A stretch of 6,168 bases of DNA from the NCBI GenBank assembly GCA_012514615.1, contig JAAYZY010000484.1, positions 1 to 6,168 of the forward strand. Reading direction: 5' to 3'. This DNA is from Chloroflexota bacterium. Lineage in GTDB: Bacteria; Chloroflexota; Anaerolineae; DTPP01. Below, piece by piece: positions 5,158-6,168 of this stretch. The notes beneath the pieces are model-generated. The model was not told where the DNA came from. It saw nothing but the letters and a program-made list of their open reading frames with translations, and did no database searches. The stretch's first letter is position 1. Every line of letters begins with the position of its first letter. The translations under genes and the position numbers were made by a program.

Positions 5158-6168
5158 TCACGCCGTCAACCGACGGATCTCGCTGAAGACCTCGTCGGGC
5201 AGAGGCACCACGCCTCCCAGCTTACCGTAGAACTCGATGGGCATCTGCTCCAGCAGGGCCAGATGGACGTCCTCCAGCATCTGGCCAGCGCTCATCTCCA
5301 CCACCAGCACCCGCTTCGCCCCGGCGCAGGCTTCCCTCAGCTCCTGGTAGGGGAACGGCGCCACCGAGATCGGTCGGAACAGCCCCACCGGCAGCCCCTC
5401 GTGACGGGCCTGGCGGATGGCGGTCTCGCAGATGCGGCCGGCGGTGCCGTAGGCCACCACCACCGTCTCTGCGCCTTCCAGCATGAAGGTGGTCCAGCGC
5501 CGCTCTGCGGCGCGGATCTGGGCGTAGACCTCCTGCAGGTGCAGGTTCAGGGCCTCCATCTCCGGCACGTTGAGGTACAGGGAGGTGATGATGTTCTTGC
5601 CGCGTCCCTGCACCCCAGTGAGGGCCCACGGGCGCGCCAGGCGCGTCGGCGCCTTCATCTCCGGCAGCGTCACCGGCTCCATGATCTGCCCGATCATCCC
5701 GTCAGCGATGATCAGCACCGGTTGGCGGTACTGGTCAGCCAGATCGAACGCCTCTGTCACCAGGTCCACCATCTCTTGGACGGTGGAGGGCGCCAGCACG
5801 ATGGGCGAGTAGTCGCCGTGGCCGCCGCCCTTGGTCATCTGGAAGTAGTCGGCCTGCGCCGGCTGGATGTTGCCCAGGCCCGGCCCGCCGCGCATCACGT
5901 TGACGATCACACAGGGTACCTGTGAGGCGGCGATGTAGGAGATGCCCTCCTGCATCAGGCTGAAGCCGGGGCTAGAGGTGCTAGTCATCACCCGGGCTCC
6001 GGCGCAGGCGGCGCCGTACACCATGTTGACGGCGGCCACTTCGCTTTCGGCCTGCAAGAAGACCCGGCCAACCTCAGGCATGCGCCGCGCCATATACTCC
6101 AGCACCTCGGTCTGCGGGGTGATGGGGTAGCCGAAGTAGGCCTGACAGCCAGCGCGCACCGCCGCCTC
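5158..6168 (-). CDS. vorB: 2-oxoacid:ferredoxin oxidoreductase, alpha subunit (VorB-like), 5' end cut
   Basis: 336 residues to the TGA at 5160-5158; the frame stays open to the right edge. The GTG at 6159 is an internal Val in EAAVRAG, so the true start, probably only 10-20 residues further up, is outside the window. YPITP (visible residues 14-18) and the [15 protein letters not shown] stretch mark the pyrimidine-binding domain; RGGPGLG, an aspartate-rich [16 protein letters not shown] segment and MEPV follow. A C-terminal PFOR-II-like transketolase domain ends near residue 336. The pattern matches the chain usually annotated as 3-methyl-2-oxobutanoate dehydrogenase subunit VorB (2-ketoisovalerate:ferredoxin oxidoreductase), which also scores as KorA, so the substrate is uncertain. 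It pairs with the beta chain to build the active site. The ferredoxin-like delta subunit often lies directly upstream and would be off the edge. Confidence 0.92.
   Translation of the reverse strand, partial: EAAVRAGCQAYFGYPITPQTEVLEYMARRMPEVGRVFLQAESEVAAVNMVYGAACAGARVMTSTSSPGFSLMQEGISYIAASQVPCVIVNVMRGGPGLGNIQPAQADYFQMTKGGGHGDYSPIVLAPSTVQEMVDLVTEAFDLADQYRQPVLIIADGMIGQIMEPVTLPEMKAPTRLARPWALTGVQGRGKNIITSLYLNVPEMEALNLHLQEVYAQIRAAERRWTTFMLEGAETVVVAYGTAGRICETAIRQARHEGLPVGLFRPISVAPFPYQELREACAGAKRVLVVEMSAGQMLEDVHLALLEQMPIEFYGKLGGVVPLPDEVFSEIRRLTA

Noticed and set aside
4339..5925. Long plus-strand open frame of 528 codons
   Set aside because: It lies antisense to the beta and alpha oxidoreductase genes, has His/Gln/Gly/Arg-rich low-quality sequence, and has no recognisable domain. 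It is a by-product of GC-rich codon use on the other strand.
1..6168. CRISPR array, tRNA, rRNA, insertion sequence, toxin-antitoxin or defence system
   Set aside because: No regularly spaced direct repeats, no cloverleaf or rRNA signature, no transposase or nuclease motif, and no small paired genes were found on either strand.

Overview
The window is GC-rich (roughly two-thirds G+C by eye) and tightly coded. It looks like a chromosomal piece from a bacterium, most likely a Chloroflexota (Anaerolineae/Caldilineae-like) genome. That is an inference from three things: secreted PA14 proteins with a Pro-Thr linker, a secreted chagasin-type inhibitor, and a ferredoxin-dependent 2-oxoacid oxidoreductase set. 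No rRNA, tRNA, CRISPR array, transposase or phage gene was seen.

Layout. (1) 1-1084, minus strand: 5' part of a secreted protein with a chagasin/I42 cysteine-protease-inhibitor domain and the start of a second extracellular module. It runs off the left edge and is open at its 3' end. (2) 1085-1494: divergent intergenic region with a good sigma70-type promoter facing each way and an imperfect dyad between them. (3) 1495-2733, plus strand: secreted protein with two PA14 domains, a (PT)n linker and an unrecognised C-terminal domain of about 107 residues. (4) 2734-2943: convergent intergenic region with three strong hairpins, two of them REP-like. (5) 2944-6168, minus strand: an operon, in transcription order alpha subunit (VorB-like, 5' end cut by the right edge), TPP-binding beta subunit, gamma subunit of a 2-oxoacid:ferredoxin oxidoreductase, then an MBL-fold hydrolase whose start lies 4 nt after the gamma stop.

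How the genes work together. The alpha, beta and gamma subunits should form one CoA- and ferredoxin-dependent enzyme that oxidatively decarboxylates a 2-oxoacid (branched-chain or 2-oxoglutarate; the sequence does not settle which). Its electron-transferring 4Fe-4S (delta) subunit is not in the window and would be expected just upstream of alpha, beyond base 6168. The MBL hydrolase is probably co-translated with it; its substrate is unknown. The two divergent genes both encode exported proteins with binding-type domains and may share control of the cell surface or secretome, unrelated to the oxidoreductase. I see no convincing novel defence or mobile system. The most interesting points are the chagasin fusion, the unnamed C-terminal domain of the PA14 protein, and the hydrolase coupled to the oxidoreductase.
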